A stretch of 64,000 nt of DNA, taken from positions 282,753 to 346,752 of the forward strand of contig NZ_REFR01000013.1 of assembly GCF_003688555.1 (NCBI RefSeq), read 5' to 3'. The position numbers and the translations under genes were made by a program. The stretch is from Eilatimonas milleporae (GTDB lineage: Bacteria > Pseudomonadota > Alphaproteobacteria > Sphingomonadales > Kordiimonadaceae). Under the pieces are notes generated by a model. It was not told the DNA's origin. It worked only from the letters and a program-made list of their open reading frames with translations, and did not search any database. Positions 1-8,526 of the stretch are shown here, one piece after another (the stretch's first letter is position 1; each line of letters starts with the position of its first letter).

Positions 1-90
1 GCAACATACATATATCCCTTGATCTTTTAGGGAACAGGCCAGATCACACTTTAAAGTCGCATAATTTGTAAACAGTCTGCGAGAAGTTTC

Positions 91-582
91 ATGCCACTTT
101 TTGGCGATCGTCCTTTGACTGAAGACAATTGGGTCGATAATGCGGAAATGGCGGATCGTTTGCCCTTTCCTCTGTTGAAAACCCTGTATTCATTATGGGC
201 GGACAAGAAAGCCGCGCTCGGCCACATTCCGTCATGGGGCGACTTCAGCCCGTCGGAAATCAGCGAAATCATACCCTCCCTGGCGGTATTCCAGCACGAC
301 GACGACAATGGCAGGCTGCGCATTCGTTTTATCGGCACCCGCTTCGTCGACGTCAGCGGCACGGACAATACCGGCCTGTTCGTCGACGAACTTCCCCACA
401 GCGACAATATCGTCGAACGCGCCCGGTCGGTGATGGAGGGGGGCCGTCCGCGCTTTTTCAGCGGACGGCGCATGACCTGGGCGGACAGGGAACACAAAAT
501 CTACTGCACCCTGTGCGTGCCCCTGCAAAACAAGGACACGCAAAAGGTGGATCATCTCGCCTACGTGGCGGAATTTTCCTGA
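91..582 (+). CDS. PAS_5-type PAS domain protein
   Basis: The 163-residue product resembles the stand-alone PAS proteins (PAS_5 family) that are abundant in Rhodospirillales-type alphaproteobacteria. The PAS-like core runs from about residue 29 to 155, opening with LYSLWADKKAALGHIP and followed by the W-x-x-F-x-P-x-E-I helix and the IRFIGTRFVDVSG strand typical of the family. There is no signal peptide, membrane segment or output domain, so it should be cytoplasmic; the ligand is unknown. The ATG is preceded by GAGAAG. A second member lies at 26576-27136, and the two differ greatly in sequence. Family assignment is by recognition of the pattern only. Confidence 0.75.
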   Translation: MPLFGDRPLTEDNWVDNAEMADRLPFPLLKTLYSLWADKKAALGHIPSWGDFSPSEISEIIPSLAVFQHDDDNGRLRIRFIGTRFVDVSGTDNTGLFVDELPHSDNIVERARSVMEGGRPRFFSGRRMTWADREHKIYCTLCVPLQNKDTQKVDHLAYVAEFS

Positions 583-670
583 CAGGCCTGATCGTTCTGA
601 CAGACACGCGTTTCCTGACGGATACGATTTTCCCGACAGGCCTGTATCGGCCTCACCACTTCAGGCCGTC

Positions 671-2356
671 TCAAGGGGCCGCTTGCGCCGGCGCCATCGG
701 TCCGCTGAACGCCTGCCCGAAAAAGTCGCCCCTGTTCCACACCGGTATTCCATCCGCATTGGCCACATCCGTCAGGATCAGCCAGTTCACATACGCGAAT
801 TTGGCGCCCGCCTGATAATTGATCGGCAATGACACATCGTCGCGCGGCGTGTGATAGGTCTTCGACAGGAACTCCCGGAACAGGGCGCCGCCATCCTCGC
901 CGTCAGGGCTCTCGCCCCATCCCGTCATCAGGAAAACCGACGGCACGCCCTGCTGGACAAACCGGTAATGGTCGCTGCGGGTAAAAATACCCTCTTCCGG
1001 AATGGGGTCGGGGCTCAAGGTGACACCGGCCTTGTCCAGCGCCTGTGCCGCCATCGGGCCAAGGGTGCTGCGGTCCGCCCCAAAAGCGACGACATCGACA
1101 AAATCATACAGCAGCACGGGCATGTCGACATTGACATTCGCCACGACCCGCAGGTCCGGGCGCGTCGGAAAACGGGCCAGGTAATCGGCGCCGAGCAGGC
1201 CTTTTTCCTCCGCCGTGACCGCCGCGAACAGGATGGACCGGCGGGGGCGGATGCCGGTTTCCGCATAGACACGCGCCACCTCCATCAGGATGGACACCCC
1301 GGTGGCATTGTCCATCGCGCCATTGTTGATCTTGTCCGGCCCTTTCAGGGTTTCATTCGTGCCGATATGGTCCAGATGCGCCGTCATCACGACCACTTCG
1401 CCGGCAAGCTCCGGGTCCGTCCCTTCCAGAAGGGCAACCACATTGGGACTTGTAAATGTGTCCGAGCGGCGGCTTTTCCGGCTCAGGCTTGCCCGGACAT
1501 CGAGGGGACGGGCTTTGGGGCTCCCGGCATCGGCTTCCGCCAGAACCGCATCGAAATCGCCGCCGCCGGCCGCGAACATGCGCCGCGCCACGCCGTGGGA
1601 AACAGTGGCCGTCACCCGAACGCCGTTTTCACCCGCGTCCGGACCGTCCGGGGCGATCCAGTTGAAACTCTTGCGGCCCAGAAACCGGCGGGACCGGGCG
1701 AACGGACGGCGTTTTTCATCAATGGCGGAATTGACGGTGATATATCCGACCGCGCCGCGCGCGCCGAGCGCCCTGGTTTTGGTCCGCCCCGATCCATGAT
1801 GGGCACGGATTTCCGTCTGAAAGGACTTCGGCGCACCGCTGATCACCAGGGCGATCTTGCCGGTCAGGTCCACGCCGGCCAGATCGTCATGCCCCAGGTC
1901 GGGGGCATGGATGCCGTACCCGACAAAAACCACATCCCCTTCAACCGTGGCATCCGCCGTGCGGACACTGCCGCTCATCAGATACTCATCGCCCACCGTC
2001 AGATCCGTCGTCTCGCCGCCCATGGTCAGCGACAGGGCCACGTCGTCCGGAGTGATGTGCGCGGTCTGGAAGGGAACATTCTGGAAATAACCGCCATCGT
2101 CCCCGGCCGGCACCAGCCCAAGCCGGGTAAACTGCGCCGCCACATAATTGGCGGCGATCTCATGGCCGGCACTGCCGGTGTCCCGGCCGCCCAGCCTGTC
2201 ATCCGCCAGAAAGGCGACGTCCGCCTTGATGCGGTCCGCCTTGAAACTGGTGCGATCCACACCCTCGTCACCGGTGTGGATCGTAACGGTGCAGCCGCCA
2301 AGCGCCAGCAGGGCCGCCAGTGCCAAACAGGCTGTTTTCATCGTGCCGCGTGTCAT
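671..2356 (-). CDS. M28 family zinc aminopeptidase, lipoprotein
   Basis: A 561-residue exported metallopeptidase. The start at 2356 gives a lipoprotein signal peptide with lipobox ALGGC (Cys22) and has GGAGG upstream; a longer upstream reading lacks both. A PA-like inserted domain occupies roughly residues 130-240. The M28 zinc site is visible: MTAHLDH (His327, Asp329), AMDNATG (Asp349), TAEEKG (Glu383/384), and later NVDM and SDHYRF. Members release N-terminal amino acids from peptides in the periplasm or on the outer membrane. It stands alone on the minus strand, facing the PAS gene. A long open frame on the other strand over this gene is a codon-bias artefact. Confidence 0.88.
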   Translation of the reverse strand: MTRGTMKTACLALAALLALGGCTVTIHTGDEGVDRTSFKADRIKADVAFLADDRLGGRDTGSAGHEIAANYVAAQFTRLGLVPAGDDGGYFQNVPFQTAHITPDDVALSLTMGGETTDLTVGDEYLMSGSVRTADATVEGDVVFVGYGIHAPDLGHDDLAGVDLTGKIALVISGAPKSFQTEIRAHHGSGRTKTRALGARGAVGYITVNSAIDEKRRPFARSRRFLGRKSFNWIAPDGPDAGENGVRVTATVSHGVARRMFAAGGGDFDAVLAEADAGSPKARPLDVRASLSRKSRRSDTFTSPNVVALLEGTDPELAGEVVVMTAHLDHIGTNETLKGPDKINNGAMDNATGVSILMEVARVYAETGIRPRRSILFAAVTAEEKGLLGADYLARFPTRPDLRVVANVNVDMPVLLYDFVDVVAFGADRSTLGPMAAQALDKAGVTLSPDPIPEEGIFTRSDHYRFVQQGVPSVFLMTGWGESPDGEDGGALFREFLSKTYHTPRDDVSLPINYQAGAKFAYVNWLILTDVANADGIPVWNRGDFFGQAFSGPMAPAQAAP

Positions 2357-2779
2357 GATTTTTTCCTCCCCACAGTCAACATCAGGGGGCCCGGCAAGGA
2401 CCTGCCCCAATCGTTTTTATTCTTCAGCGTTTTCATACGCCCAAAGCCCGACAATATGGACTTGTGGCACACAGTCAATCCGGAGTCATGCCAGCCATGT
2501 CATGCTGCCGGCCCTGCACATAACGGTGCTACACTGACCGGATGGGACGGATGGTTGCGGATCGTCGGCCCCACGCTCCCTGTCCTCATGCCGCACCCAT
2601 GGCACGGACGACGGGGTTTCAGGGCCGACCCCGTGCACTTATGATGCCCGGTGTGCCGCAGGAAGCAGCAGTTTTCCGCCGAAAGCGGACGGGCGCACTG
2701 TAGTCGGGCGCACTGTAGCGAATTGCGGTAACCCGCTTAAACCCACATATATGGCCTGCATGCTAACGAGGGGGTTGCG
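2357..2779. other. intergenic region between divergent genes
   Basis: No gene is visible in these 423 bases. The only repeat is two near-identical copies of GGGCGCACTGTAG at about 2691-2716. The end before 2780 is comparatively AT-rich and probably holds the promoter of the NTF2-like gene. Confidence 0.5.
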
Positions 2780-3133
2780 ATGACGGCAAAAGACATTGTC
2801 GAGGAATGGGTCAGGCGCTTCAACGCCGGGGACGCGGACGGCCTCGCCGAACTCTACAGCGAAGACGCGGTTAATCATCAGGTTACGCAAGACCCGGTTG
2901 AAGGGCGCGCAGCAATCAGGTCAATGTTCCAACAGGAATTTTCGTCTGCCGACATGACCTGCCTGGTCGAGGCGATCCACGACGCCGGCGACGTCGCGGC
3001 GCTCGAATGGCGTGACCCTTTGGGCTTGCGCGGATGCGGTTTCTTCACCATGCGCAATGGAAAAATCACCTTCCAGCGCGGGTATTGGGACAAGCTCTCA
3101 TTTCTGAAAATGCACGGACTGCCGATCGAGTAG
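2780..3133 (+). CDS. NTF2/SnoaL-like protein
   Basis: A 117-residue single-domain protein of the NTF2-like superfamily. It opens with the helix DIVEEWVRRFNAGDADGLA, then YSEDAVNH and GRAAIRSMF, and finishes with the strands GCGFFTMRNGKITFQRGYWD, an order typical of SnoaL-like steroid-isomerase/cyclase folds. Such proteins bind small hydrophobic ligands or act as hydrolases or isomerases; nothing in the sequence fixes the substrate. GAGGGGG lies 5 bases before the ATG. It is flanked by unrelated genes and appears monocistronic. Confidence 0.78.
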   Translation: MTAKDIVEEWVRRFNAGDADGLAELYSEDAVNHQVTQDPVEGRAAIRSMFQQEFSSADMTCLVEAIHDAGDVAALEWRDPLGLRGCGFFTMRNGKITFQRGYWDKLSFLKMHGLPIE

Positions 3134-3214
3134 CAAACGTCCGCTGAAGGCCCCGACCCTGCCGCCGCGAAAGGGGACGACCGCTCCTTCATAGCGTCCG
3201 AAATGAAACCCGTG

Positions 3215-4510
3215 TCAATGCGTCACCGGCGGTTGCTGCAAGGCATCCAGCGCCGCCCAGATGCGGTCCTGTCCCCACAGGGTTTCACCGCCCGCGCTCA
3301 GCGTCGGCACGCCCCAGCTGCCCCGGCGCATCATGTCCTGAAGATTTTCATGGGCGCGGACACGCCACACATCGTCCGGCAGCGCGCGGACGATCGCGGC
3401 ACGGGAAATGCCCGCCATTTCCAGGGCACGGGCCAGACCGGCATCGCTGGCGCCCTCACGGCCTTCGGCCCAGACCTGACACATGAACGCATGAAAAAAA
3501 TCAAAATCCTGGCCGCCCTGCCCCAGGGCCATGCCGACCGCCATCGCCCGTTCCGTCGCACGGCCGACGGGGTCGGCGATATGCCCGAACGGCAGATTTT
3601 CCAGCCGGGCCTCGCGGCCCGCGTCGAACAGGATATAGCGCCCCTTCATCGGCGGCACCGGCAATCCCCGCATGACCATGGGCAGGACCGGTTTCAGGCG
3701 GATCTGTACGGCGGTGGCCCGCATCAGGTCGCGCATCAGCGACAGGGCGAGATAGCTGTACGGGCTGCGCACGGAAAAGAACAGGTCGATTGTACGGCCG
3801 GCAATCAGCCGGTCCATCCTTTGCAGGCCATGGCGCCACAGCCGGTGCAGTTCAAAATGCACCTCTCCGTCACCGAGGTCCATGGCGTTCAACCGCCGTT
3901 CCAGATGATCCAGCCGTTCCAGGCCGGGGTAAAATTCTCCACCGCAATAAACGGTCGCGCTGGCATAATGGCCAAGGCGGCCCAGCAGTTTTTCATTGGC
4001 CCTCAGGGCCGCTCCGTCCATATCCGCCGGCCCGCAGATCGACCGGATGGCCGCCCCGTCGCGCCGCCACAGCTTGGCGCCGATCTCCTCGGCGATGGAA
4101 AAAAAGGCCGGATCGTCCTGGCGGGACGCCAGATACCGGTTCGCCATGGACACCGACAGCCGGTCCGGCACCATCGCCGTGACCGGGAACCCGATGCCGT
4201 ACAGCCGCGCCATGCGGGCGGCGTCCAGGATGCTCAGGGCTTCATAGCGTGCCGGGTCGGGATACATCGCCGCCGGCAACCGCTCAATCACGCGCGGTTC
4301 GACCGTGACGTCAAACCGCTCCGCCAGTTCCGGCAGGGCCTGTACCATCAACTGGCAATACGGGTCGTCCGAGCGGTGAAAATAGATCAGGCGCACAGGC
4401 TGGAACCGCGCACGCCGCACCGCTTCATGACCGAACCGCATGAGGGACTGTCTTGTCCCGCTTGCCAGCCATCGCATCAGGGTCGGCCTTACCAGTTCCG
4501 CTACATTCAT
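3215..4510 (-). CDS. DsbA-like / HCCA-isomerase-like protein with two thioredoxin-type domains
   Basis: The 431-residue product appears to hold two related thioredoxin-fold domains, about residues 40-205 (opening VRLIYFHRSDDPYC) and 240-425 (opening IDLFFSVRSPYSYLAL). The second matches 2-hydroxychromene-2-carboxylate isomerases: Ser/Pro-Tyr in place of the CxxC of DsbA, and a C-terminal WGVPTL segment with the cis-proline. HCCA isomerases are glutathione-dependent, so a GSH-linked isomerase or transferase is plausible, but the substrate is unknown. No signal peptide is seen. The double-domain build is longer than the usual 200-residue enzyme. Confidence 0.72.
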   Translation of the reverse strand: MNVAELVRPTLMRWLASGTRQSLMRFGHEAVRRARFQPVRLIYFHRSDDPYCQLMVQALPELAERFDVTVEPRVIERLPAAMYPDPARYEALSILDAARMARLYGIGFPVTAMVPDRLSVSMANRYLASRQDDPAFFSIAEEIGAKLWRRDGAAIRSICGPADMDGAALRANEKLLGRLGHYASATVYCGGEFYPGLERLDHLERRLNAMDLGDGEVHFELHRLWRHGLQRMDRLIAGRTIDLFFSVRSPYSYLALSLMRDLMRATAVQIRLKPVLPMVMRGLPVPPMKGRYILFDAGREARLENLPFGHIADPVGRATERAMAVGMALGQGGQDFDFFHAFMCQVWAEGREGASDAGLARALEMAGISRAAIVRALPDDVWRVRAHENLQDMMRRGSWGVPTLSAGGETLWGQDRIWAALDALQQPPVTH

Positions 4511-4652
4511 ATGCCCCGCCTACCGTCCTGACCGCCACGGCCCGGACCATGACACCCTGCATCAAAGCCGTTCATGGCATGGCCGTGCGGGTGTCCCCCC
4601 TTTGTTCCTGTCGCCCCAGTTTGCCCGCCGACCGGCGGGAATGGCAATCAGG

Positions 4653-4684
4653 AAAAAGGGCGGCCCCGAAAGGACCACCCTTTT
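4653..4684 (-). terminator. intrinsic terminator of the peroxiredoxin gene
   Basis: An A-rich arm ending in GGGCGG pairs with CCACCCTTTT around a short loop. The T tract is present on both strands, so it can work in either direction. It lies 41 bases after the peroxiredoxin stop. Confidence 0.65.
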
Positions 4685-4724
4685 CCGCAATTCCGAAACC
4701 GGTTCCGGTCTCTTCAGGCCGGGT

Positions 4725-5207
4725 TTAAAGATGCGCCAGCATATGTTCGGCGCTGGACACCTGAAAGGCACCCGGTTCTTCGATATACAGGGCCGTGACC
4801 TTGCCGTCGTCCACCAGCATGGAAAAACGCTGCGACCGCGTTCCCATGCCGAACCCGCTGGCGTCCATTTCAAGACCCAGCGCCTTGGCGAAATCGCCGT
4901 TGCCGTCCGCCAGCATGGTCACCTTGCCGTCGGCGCTGCTGCCTTTGCCCCACGCATCCATGACAAAGACATCATTGACGCTGAAACAGGCGATTTCGTC
5001 GACTCCCTTGGCTTTAAGGGCATCGGCCTGATCGACAAAACCGGGCAGGTGCTTGGCCGAACAGGTCGGTGTAAACGCACCGGGCACCGAGAAAACGGCC
5101 ACCTTGCGGCCCTTGAAATACCCGTCCGTATCCACCGGGCCCGGCCCATCGGCGGTCATGGTCATCAGCTTGGCCGAAGGAATGGTCTCACCAACTTGAA
5201 TCGTCAT
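4725..5207 (-). CDS. peroxiredoxin, Prx5/AhpE-like
   Basis: A 160-residue thiol peroxidase that reduces hydrogen peroxide and alkyl hydroperoxides, probably with glutathione/glutaredoxin or thioredoxin as donor. The peroxidatic cysteine is Cys49 in PGAFTPTCS, the Prx5 signature, and the downstream FSVNDVFVMDAW and RSQRFSMLVDDG segments are also typical. The length matches bacterial Prx5. It is cytoplasmic (no signal peptide), has its own terminator at 4653-4684, and sits in the common alphaproteobacterial neighbourhood of a DsbD N-domain protein and YqgE. Confidence 0.92.
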   Translation of the reverse strand: MTIQVGETIPSAKLMTMTADGPGPVDTDGYFKGRKVAVFSVPGAFTPTCSAKHLPGFVDQADALKAKGVDEIACFSVNDVFVMDAWGKGSSADGKVTMLADGNGDFAKALGLEMDASGFGMGTRSQRFSMLVDDGKVTALYIEEPGAFQVSSAEHMLAHL

Positions 5208-5496
5208 CGCTGTCTCCTGAAAGCAAGGGGATGGACCGGCGGGGTTCCACGGAACACCCCGGTCCTGTTGAAAATCAGGTAAAGATCACGGGCGGACTCT
5301 ATCGCGCTGTCCCTTACAGGCAAGGAAAAAGGAGGCAGGCGGGGGAAAAGGACACCGGCTTAATTCCGCCCCCGCATCATCAGGCCGGTCATCCCGTATC
5401 ACCGGCCCACATGACCGGCCAGTATGACAGGCAGTATGACAGGCCAGTATGACCGAATAGTGCGGCTGCCGGTGGTCTCCTTTGCGGTCGCCCGTA

Positions 5497-6390
5497 TCAG
5501 TCGTTCAGGCGCACCAGACGGTCAATGGCGTGGCCGCGTCCGTCGGTGAATGTCAGCCGGGCCTGACGGCCGCGCAGATCGCTGCTTTTATCCATGACCA
5601 TGGCCGGCACGACAAAACGGATCCGACGGCCATCATCCAGCAGGCGCGTGTCCGGGCGGCCGAAATGAACGCCCTCGCCCGCCTCCGCCATCAGGTCGGC
5701 AAAGACCAGCGGCGCCCCGGCAGCGGCATCGACGACAAGACGCTGACGGCCCGGCGGGCCGGTCACGGCGGCGGAAATAACGGTCAGGCCCGCCCCGCCG
5801 TCGCCGGTTCTGTCCGGCACCCGGGCCAGGGCCTGCTCCAGAAGAATGCCGTGCGTAACCGGGGTCCCGCCCTGCCCTGTAGCGCGCGGTATCTCATACC
5901 GGGCGTCAAACGGCACGCATATATCCTTGCAGACCATGAAGGATACGGAAATTTCAGCCCCGCCCACATCGTTCCCAGGCGCGAAAGGCAGCAGGACACG
6001 CTTGGAATAGCCATATGTCTCAAGGCCGAACAGCTCGAAACGCTCCGGCAGGGTGTAAAACACCTCAACCGGTTCACCCTCACGCGATATGACAACGGGC
6101 AGACCCGCCTCTCCGGGGGACCGCCAGTAGGTTTTCCAGCCCGGGGAAAGCCGTGCCTCCCAACCGTAAACCCAGCGGCCATCCTCGCCGCCACCCTCGC
6201 CGACACCCTCGCCGACAGGGGCACCGACAAGACGCGTTTCCACCATGTCCTGATGGTTCTGCCACGGGGTCTCGACGCCGCGCGCCAGCGGCGCCAGCCA
6301 CAGGACGGCGAAAACCGCCATCAGGGGGGGCAGCATGCCCCTGGCGATCCGGCCTCCCGGTTTTTGGCGAAACGCCTGTCGGATACGCAT
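5497..6390 (-). CDS. DsbD N-terminal-domain periplasmic protein
   Basis: The 297-residue product has an N-terminal signal segment (hydrophobic run near residues 20-38) followed by a domain like the alpha domain of the disulfide reductase DsbD. The CKDIC pair in SFMVCKDICVPFDARYE is the equivalent of the redox-active cysteines. The transmembrane beta and thioredoxin-like gamma domains of full DsbD are absent, so reducing power must come from a separate partner. The start at 6390 is chosen because CAGGAG lies 5 bases upstream; an in-frame ATG 18 codons earlier has no ribosome site. It probably acts in periplasmic thiol or metal handling. Confidence 0.78.
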   Translation of the reverse strand: MRIRQAFRQKPGGRIARGMLPPLMAVFAVLWLAPLARGVETPWQNHQDMVETRLVGAPVGEGVGEGGGEDGRWVYGWEARLSPGWKTYWRSPGEAGLPVVISREGEPVEVFYTLPERFELFGLETYGYSKRVLLPFAPGNDVGGAEISVSFMVCKDICVPFDARYEIPRATGQGGTPVTHGILLEQALARVPDRTGDGGAGLTVISAAVTGPPGRQRLVVDAAAGAPLVFADLMAEAGEGVHFGRPDTRLLDDGRRIRFVVPAMVMDKSSDLRGRQARLTFTDGRGHAIDRLVRLND

Positions 6391-6654
6391 CCGCACACTC
6401 CTGAAAACATCATTAAGACTTACACACGGCCGGACCACTGCCATGCCTCGGGCCTTGCCCGCTATTCATACCCCGGCTTACCAAGAGCCGGCACCGGACG
6501 CCACCCACGGCGCTTCACAATGGCGTCAAAGCGCCCATATCGGAATATGACATATTCTGTTGCATTCTTGCCTTAAACAGTCCGCGCGGACAGGCCGTAA
6601 TTGAACACATGCCACTGAAACGCTAGGCTGTAGTCTCAGGAAAGGACGCCATTG

Positions 6655-7218
6655 ATGACCACGTCGCCCTATTTGACCGGCTCATTGCTTCTGGCCATGC
6701 CGGGGATGACCGATCCGCGATTCGACCATGCCGTGATCTATCTCTGCTCCCATGACGAATCCGGTGCCATGGGGCTGATCATCAATTATCCGCTGGAGGA
6801 ACTGACATTTGCCAGCCTGATGGAACAGCTTGACGTTCCCGTGGGCGACGATGCCCCCGATGTGCCGATCCACAGCGGCGGCCCCGTGGAACCGGGGCGC
6901 GGTTTCGTGCTGCATTCCGCCGATTATGTGCAGGAAAGCACGCTGATCGTCAGCCAGACACTGGCCTTGAGTGCCACGGTGGATATTCTGGCCGCCATTG
7001 CCGAAAGCGAAGGCCCGCGCAACCATCTGCTGGCTCTTGGCTATACCGGGTGGGGGCCGGGCCAGCTGGAACAGGAAATCCAGCAGAACGCCTGGCTGAC
7101 GGCCGAAGCGGACGAGGAAATCATCTTCCACACCGAATTGTATCAGAAATGGCCGCGCACCATGGCCATGCTCGGCATCGATGCCGCCATGCTGTCCGTC
7201 GAAGCCGGCCACGCCTGA
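6655..7218 (+). CDS. YqgE/AlgH family protein (UPF0301)
   Basis: A 187-residue member of the UPF0301 family. Hallmarks are GSLLLAMPGMTDPRFDHAVIYLCSH near the N-terminus, GAMGLIINYPL, the IHSGGPVEPGRGFVLHS motif and the LGYTGWGPGQLEQEI motif. The biochemical function of the family is not established. AGGAAAGGA precedes the start; a TTG immediately before the ATG is possible but less likely. It is divergent from the DsbD-domain gene and convergent with the M16 peptidase gene. Confidence 0.93.
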   Translation: MTTSPYLTGSLLLAMPGMTDPRFDHAVIYLCSHDESGAMGLIINYPLEELTFASLMEQLDVPVGDDAPDVPIHSGGPVEPGRGFVLHSADYVQESTLIVSQTLALSATVDILAAIAESEGPRNHLLALGYTGWGPGQLEQEIQQNAWLTAEADEEIIFHTELYQKWPRTMAMLGIDAAMLSVEAGHA

Positions 7219-7243
7219 GGCGAACCTGACTCACACTGCTTGG

Positions 7244-7270
7244 AGCCGGTCGCCGTCACCGGGACCGGCT
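7244..7270. terminator. possible terminator between convergent genes
   Basis: An 8-base perfect stem, AGCCGGTC with GACCGGCT, spans an 11-base loop between yqgE and the M16 gene, which converge here. The T tract is weak (TTTA on the plus strand), so factor-independent termination is uncertain. Confidence 0.45.
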
Positions 7271-7281
7271 TTACAGGCGAC

Positions 7282-8526
7282 TCAGGCCGCTTTCAGCAGA
7301 TCCTCGACCGGGCCGCCGCCAACCGCCGCCAGCGCACGGGTGCCGCTTTCCGCCATACGGACGGCAACGGCCGCCACATCGTCCGGCGTGACCGCGTCCA
7401 GCGACATCAGAATTTCCTCCGTCGGGATCACGCGTCCGTAAATCAGCATCTGCCGGCCCAATTGCTCCATGCGGGAGCCGGTCGCTTCCAGCGCCATCAT
7501 CAGACCGGCTTTCAACTGGGCCTTCGCACTGGCCAGCTCGGCCAGTGTCGCACCGGCGGCAAGGCCCTGCACATCCTCCTCGATCAGGCTCAGCACCGTC
7601 TCCGCCTGATCCGGGCTGGTCCCGGCATAAACGCCGAGCAGGCCGGTATCCGCGTGCGAGGCGGAAAAGCTGTAAATGCTGTACGCCAGACCGCGCTCCT
7701 CGCGGATCTTCTGGAACAGACGGGACGACATGCCCCCGCCAAGAATGGTCGAATAGATCTGGGTGGCGTAATACTCCGGCGCCTTATGGGCCACGCCCGG
7801 CCAGGCAAGCGCCAGATGCACCTGTTCCAGGGGGCGTTGCTCGACCATGCAGCCCGGTGCGTAGCGGGCCGTTGCATCCGCTTCGCGGCGGCCTGACGGC
7901 AGTCCGGAAAAACGGCTCCGGGCCATGTCCACCAGCCGGTCATGATCCAGATTGCCGACCGCCGCGACGATGATCGACCCGGCACGGTATTTGTCCGCCA
8001 TGAAGGAAAACAGGGCGTCGCGGTTGAAGGACCGCACCGTATCCGGCGTTCCCAGAATACTCCAGCCCAGGGACTGATCGGGATAGGCAACGCTTTGCAG
8101 ATGGTCGAAGACGATATCGTCAGGGGTATCCTGCGCCTGTCCGATTTCCTGAAGGATCACATCCTTCTCGCGGGTCAGTTCCCCCTCATCGAACACGCTG
8201 TTCATCAGGATGTCGGCCAGAATATCCACCGCCAGCGGCAGGTCGTCCTTCAGGGTCCGCGCGTAATAGGTGGTATGATCGCGCGAGGTATAGGCGTTGA
8301 TATGGCCGCCGACGGATTCAATCTCCAGGACGATATCCTGCGCCGTGCGGCGCTCGGTGCCCTTGAACAGCATATGCTCCAGACAGTGGGTGACACCGTT
8401 CAGGGGCGCGGGCTCGTGCCGGCTGCCCACATCGACCCACAGGCCGACGGATACGGTCTCCAGCATGGGACGGGCCTCGCTGACGATGCGCAGGCCGTTG
8501 TCCAGGGTGGTCAGTCGGATGGTCAT
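7282..8526 (-). CDS. M16 (pitrilysin) family zinc peptidase
   Basis: A 414-residue peptidase of the mitochondrial-processing-peptidase-like bacterial branch. The inverted zinc motif HCLEH is at residues 47-51, with the further acidic ligand in the EKDVILQEIGQAQDTPDD segment. The C-terminal half carries the R/Y-type motif region GGGMSSRLFQKIREERGLAYSIYSF. It lacks a signal peptide and probably degrades peptides in the cytoplasm. Its ATG overlaps the thrC stop by 4 bases, so it is translationally coupled to thrC, an arrangement found widely in alphaproteobacteria. Confidence 0.92.
   Translation of the reverse strand: MTIRLTTLDNGLRIVSEARPMLETVSVGLWVDVGSRHEPAPLNGVTHCLEHMLFKGTERRTAQDIVLEIESVGGHINAYTSRDHTTYYARTLKDDLPLAVDILADILMNSVFDEGELTREKDVILQEIGQAQDTPDDIVFDHLQSVAYPDQSLGWSILGTPDTVRSFNRDALFSFMADKYRAGSIIVAAVGNLDHDRLVDMARSRFSGLPSGRREADATARYAPGCMVEQRPLEQVHLALAWPGVAHKAPEYYATQIYSTILGGGMSSRLFQKIREERGLAYSIYSFSASHADTGLLGVYAGTSPDQAETVLSLIEEDVQGLAAGATLAELASAKAQLKAGLMMALEATGSRMEQLGRQMLIYGRVIPTEEILMSLDAVTPDDVAAVAVRMAESGTRALAAVGGGPVEDLLKAA

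Noticed and set aside
851..2644. Long plus-strand open frame opposite the M28 peptidase
   Set aside because: It is antisense to a gene with a complete active site and lipobox; the translation is His/Arg/Gln-rich without domains, an effect of GC-rich codon bias.
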